Shown in pieces: positions 14,477-16,778 of a stretch of DNA of 16,778 nucleotides (its first letter is position 1; each line of letters opens with the position of its first letter). The notes under the pieces were generated by a model, which searched no databases, was not told where the DNA came from, and worked only from the letters and a program-made list of their open reading frames with translations. This DNA is from an uncultured Polaribacter sp. (lineage in GTDB: Bacteria; Bacteroidota; Bacteroidia; Flavobacteriales; Flavobacteriaceae): positions 1-16,778 of the forward strand of contig CALHCK010000082.1 in NCBI GenBank assembly GCA_937936695.1, in the 5' to 3' direction. Position numbers and translations under genes: made by a program.

Positions 14477-15627
14477 TACAAACCTATTATTTGTGAAATT
14501 ATATTTCTTTGAATATCTGATGTTCCTGCATAAATTACACCTCCAACAGCATCCCTTAAATCTCTCTCTACTTCATTTTCTACCAAATACCCATATCCAC
14601 CATGATTTCTTATAGCATCTATACTAGAATTTACAAAGTTTTCGCTTATTTGTAATTTTAGCATTGCCCCTTCTAACATGGCTGGTTTACCTTGACTTTT
14701 TAACCACGCAACTTTATATAATAACAATTTAGATGTTTCTAAACGAAGTTTCATATCTGCAATTCTATTAGAAACCGACTGAAATCTCCCTACCGATTTC
14801 CCAAACTGTTTGCGTTTTTTAACATATGTTATAGATTGTTCTAATTGACGCTCCATAGCACCTACCTGACTAGCATGCACACTACATCTATCTAGCTCTA
14901 GTGAATGATTTGTGATACTCCAACCAGCTCCTTCTGCACCTAATCTGTTTTCTTCTTTTACAAAACAATCTGTAAATGTAAGATCTCCTATAGGCACTGT
15001 ACGCAATCCCATTTTTGCTTTATTCGGGCTTACAGTAAAACCTTCTGTACCTTTTTCTACCAAAAAAACAGAAAGCCCCCATTTACCTACTTTAGGATTT
15101 GTAACTGCAAACACCAATGCAAAATCACATATAGGCCCTAATGTTATAAGATGTTTCTTTCCGTTTAAAATATACCCTCCATCTGTTTTTGTAGCAGTAG
15201 TTTGCATACTAAAAACATCAGAACCAGCCTCTGGTTCTGTAAGTGCATGACTTGCAATCCATTCACCAGAAGTAAGCTTTGGTAAAAACTTATCTTTTTG
15301 TGCTTCTGTACCAAAATGAGCAATAGGCGTTTGTACCGTCCACATTTGAGCATTCATTGCAAATGGTAATCCATTATCTTTACATCCATATCCCAAAGCT
15401 TCCATAGCCAAAATTGCAGATAAAACATCTACCTCTTCTTTTTGATTACTATACTTTTTAGGAACAGACAAACCTAATAATCCAAAATCTGCACAAGCTT
15501 TCCAATCTTTTTTAGAAAACTTACAATTATAATCTTCTTCAATATAAGTTGTACCTAAATTTGTTTTAGCAAAATCTATTACCTCTTTCTTAAATTCTAT
15601 TTGTTTTTGTGTCCAAGAGAAATCCAA
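14476..15627 (-). CDS. Acyl-CoA-dehydrogenase-like flavoenzyme, probably acting on an aminoacyl-carrier thioester
   Basis: This 383-aa protein has the full acyl-CoA dehydrogenase fold signatures: ALTEPEAGSD (128-137), GYILNGKKHLIT (151-162), RKQFGKSVGRFQSVSNRIAD (272-291) and GGVIYAGTSDIQ (362-373). FQSVSNRIADMKLRLE is very like the L-prolyl-S-carrier dehydrogenases PigA, RedW and PltE, and the ligase and carrier genes follow directly, so a carrier-bound aminoacyl substrate is likely. The usual catalytic glutamate just before GTS is Ala367. The isovaleryl-CoA-dehydrogenase-like position, used by PigA-type enzymes, is around Glu244/Asp246 (LELDR). The start codon appears to be TTG at 15627-15625: no in-frame ATG lies between it and the upstream in-frame TAG (15678-15676), and MDFSWTQKQ is where family members begin. 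It is the first gene of the operon. Confidence 0.93.
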   Translation of the reverse strand: MDFSWTQKQIEFKKEVIDFAKTNLGTTYIEEDYNCKFSKKDWKACADFGLLGLSVPKKYSNQKEEVDVLSAILAMEALGYGCKDNGLPFAMNAQMWTVQTPIAHFGTEAQKDKFLPKLTSGEWIASHALTEPEAGSDVFSMQTTATKTDGGYILNGKKHLITLGPICDFALVFAVTNPKVGKWGLSVFLVEKGTEGFTVSPNKAKMGLRTVPIGDLTFTDCFVKEENRLGAEGAGWSITNHSLELDRCSVHASQVGAMERQLEQSITYVKKRKQFGKSVGRFQSVSNRIADMKLRLETSKLLLYKVAWLKSQGKPAMLEGAMLKLQISENFVNSSIDAIRNHGGYGYLVENEVERDLRDAVGGVIYAGTSDIQRNIISQIIGL

Positions 15628-16064
15628 AACTTTATTTTTGTTTTTTTTTACTAAGTTATTGAAAAAATAATCTTCCTAGAGATTATATTTAGCAAAAAAA
15701 CAACAACAATACTTTTTATTAAATTAAATTAAGTTTAAGAGGAAAATTAAGCCTTAAAAAGGAATAGATTTTAACACAAAAAATTATAAATGTATTAACA
15801 AAAACAATTAAAAAACTAGAAAACAATAAATTAATCAATCACAATATCTTTTTTTAAACAGAACCTTTATAAACTTAAAAAAGACGAAAAAACCCTTTAA
15901 TTCAATTGTTTTTTTTCGCTTTTACTATTGTTTTTATCCTTTTTACCTATAAATAATAGGATAGATTTAAAATAAAGTTGTTATTTTGATATAAATTATA
16001 AGACAAATTTAAAATTTTTATACGCTTTTTTAAGCATCAATTTAAAATAAAAACCTTTTTTTTA
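15628..16064. promoter_or_regulatory. Divergent intergenic region between NRPS operon and HupE-like gene
   Basis: This stretch of 437 bp is extremely AT-rich, has no credible open frame, and must hold the promoters for both directions. No perfect TAnnTTTG box lies close to either start. Near matches are TTATTTTG (15981-15988, plus strand) and, on the minus strand, TATTGTTG (15704-15711). A perfect TAAATTTG on the minus strand (16004-16011) is 377 nt from the operon start. Two overlapping inverted repeats lie at 15935-15963: CCTAT/ATAGG (15946-15950, 15956-15960) and TATCCT/AGGATA (15935-15940, 15958-15963). They are candidates for a shared operator. No Fur- or Zur-like box was evident to me. 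Confidence 0.4.
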
Positions 16065-16778
16065 ATGAAAAAAACGCTTCTATATTTCTTATTTACGCTT
16101 TTATTTTTTTCACCTTTAATGCTACAAGCTCATGCTCCTGAACAAGGGTTTATTTTTTTAAGGGTGTATGAAAATGATGGAATTGAAGGGCGTTTTGAAA
16201 TACAACCAGATGATTTAAATAAAATATTTAACTGGAATCTTCCGAAAAAAGGAAATACTAAAAAAAATTTACTTCCACATTATGAAGACTTAAAATCATA
16301 CGTATTAAACCATTCTAATTTTATTTCTAAATATGGAAAACACCCTGTCTTATTTAAGGGTATTGAAATACTTCCTACGGGATTAGGAGATTATGTTCAG
16401 TTATTTTTTGATTTAGGTAATATTGATACTATTCCTGATGCAATGGAAATAACTTATGATATAGCTTTTGAAAAAGCTGCAAATCATAGGGGGTCTTTAG
16501 TTATTGAATACAATTGGAAGGCAGGGGTAATTAACAACGAATCTAACATTTCTTTATATTTCACCTCAGATAAACGTAAAGATACTCTTGATCTTACAAA
16601 GGTTTCTATCTGGAATGGTTTTAGAGCAATGATACAGCAAGGAATATGGCATATTTGGATAGGTACAGATCATATTTTCTTTTTAATTGCTCTTATATTA
16701 CCTGCGGTAGTAAGACGTAGAAAAACAAAACATTTACCACTTGTTAAAAGCTGGAAACCAGTAGATAAATTTAAGCCT
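16065..16778 (+). CDS. HupE/UreJ_2-type membrane protein, C-terminus cut by window end
   Basis: An ATG at 16065 opens a 238-codon frame that is still open at the last base. It begins with a signal peptide (MKKTLLYFLFTLLFF, probable cleavage after LQA, residue 22), followed by a ~165-residue domain that would be periplasmic. Then comes the start of a membrane domain with GIWHIWIGTDHIFFLIALIL (193-212); the His-x(5)-Asp-His pattern (H196, D202, H203) is the signature of HupE/UreJ_2 proteins. Relatives are linked to nickel or cobalt transport for hydrogenase and urease, and the long extracytoplasmic domain is typical of the _2 subgroup. It is divergent from the NRPS operon. Given the HAHGQG-type receptor in that operon, I infer a shared role in metal uptake. 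Confidence 0.88.
   Translation, partial: MKKTLLYFLFTLLFFSPLMLQAHAPEQGFIFLRVYENDGIEGRFEIQPDDLNKIFNWNLPKKGNTKKNLLPHYEDLKSYVLNHSNFISKYGKHPVLFKGIEILPTGLGDYVQLFFDLGNIDTIPDAMEITYDIAFEKAANHRGSLVIEYNWKAGVINNESNISLYFTSDKRKDTLDLTKVSIWNGFRAMIQQGIWHIWIGTDHIFFLIALILPAVVRRRKTKHLPLVKSWKPVDKFKP

Noticed and set aside
12664..15627. Calling the first three operon genes a proven pyrrole-2-carboxylate (pyoluteorin/prodigiosin-type) pathway.
   Set aside because: Gene families and order fit, but the ligase pocket and dehydrogenase base differ and no halogenase, PKS or prodigiosin partner genes are present, so only the general chemistry is claimed.
15628..16064. A small gene, riboswitch or Fur/Zur box in the divergent region.
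   Set aside because: No open frame with a plausible start, no conserved riboswitch core and no recognisable Fur or Zur palindrome was found; only short AT-rich inverted repeats.
1..16778. Mobile element, phage, CRISPR array or toxin-antitoxin system.
   Set aside because: No transposase, integrase, direct-repeat array, phage gene or toxin-antitoxin pair is seen, and base composition is even across the window.

Overview
The window looks like a chromosomal segment of a marine-type Bacteroidota, most likely a Flavobacteriaceae member. The evidence is very low GC, a TonB-dependent receptor with an N-terminal CarboxypepD-regulatory-like domain, little Shine-Dalgarno signal, and Bacteroidota-style -7 boxes (TAnnTTTG) in front of gpsA and dut. 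No rRNA, tRNA, transposase, integrase or CRISPR array is visible.

Left part (1-3525), housekeeping genes. On the minus strand, gpsA, a gene for an ACT-like-domain protein and a gene for an MFS transporter (cut by the window start) are closely spaced and probably form one operon. Divergent to gpsA are dut (dUTPase) and a very small PspC-domain membrane protein. A strong hairpin at 3493-3525 ends the convergent transcription units.

Central part (3521-15627), one long minus-strand operon of eight genes, about 12.1 kb, with only short gaps or overlaps. In transcription order these are: (1) an acyl-CoA-dehydrogenase-like enzyme of the aminoacyl-carrier-protein type; (2) a stand-alone amino-acid adenylating ligase; (3) a stand-alone carrier protein; (4) a one-module NRPS (condensation-adenylation-thiolation) with no release domain; (5) a small secreted histidine-rich protein; (6) a TonB-dependent receptor with an HAHGQG plug motif; (7) a fused alpha-beta E1 of a 2-oxo acid dehydrogenase; (8) a protein with a lipoyl domain, an E3-binding-like segment and a NeuD-type left-handed beta-helix acyltransferase in place of the usual E2 catalytic domain.

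Genes 1-3 have the layout of the ligase / carrier / dehydrogenase trio that makes pyrrole-2-carboxyl-S-carrier from proline in the pyoluteorin and prodigiosin pathways, but the predicted specificity residues differ, so the substrate is open. The NRPS adenylation pocket resembles Asn-type codes. Genes 7-8 could turn a 2-oxo acid into an acyl-lipoyl thioester and pass the acyl group straight to an amine or hydroxyl, without CoA.

Right end (15628-16778). A 437-bp AT-rich divergent intergenic region is followed by the start of a plus-strand gene for a secreted-domain plus HupE/UreJ_2-type membrane protein (cut by the window end), a family linked to nickel/cobalt transport. Receptor, histidine-rich protein and HupE-like protein around a small-molecule operon suggest a peptide-like metallophore system. 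That is an inference; no product or metal can be read from the sequence.
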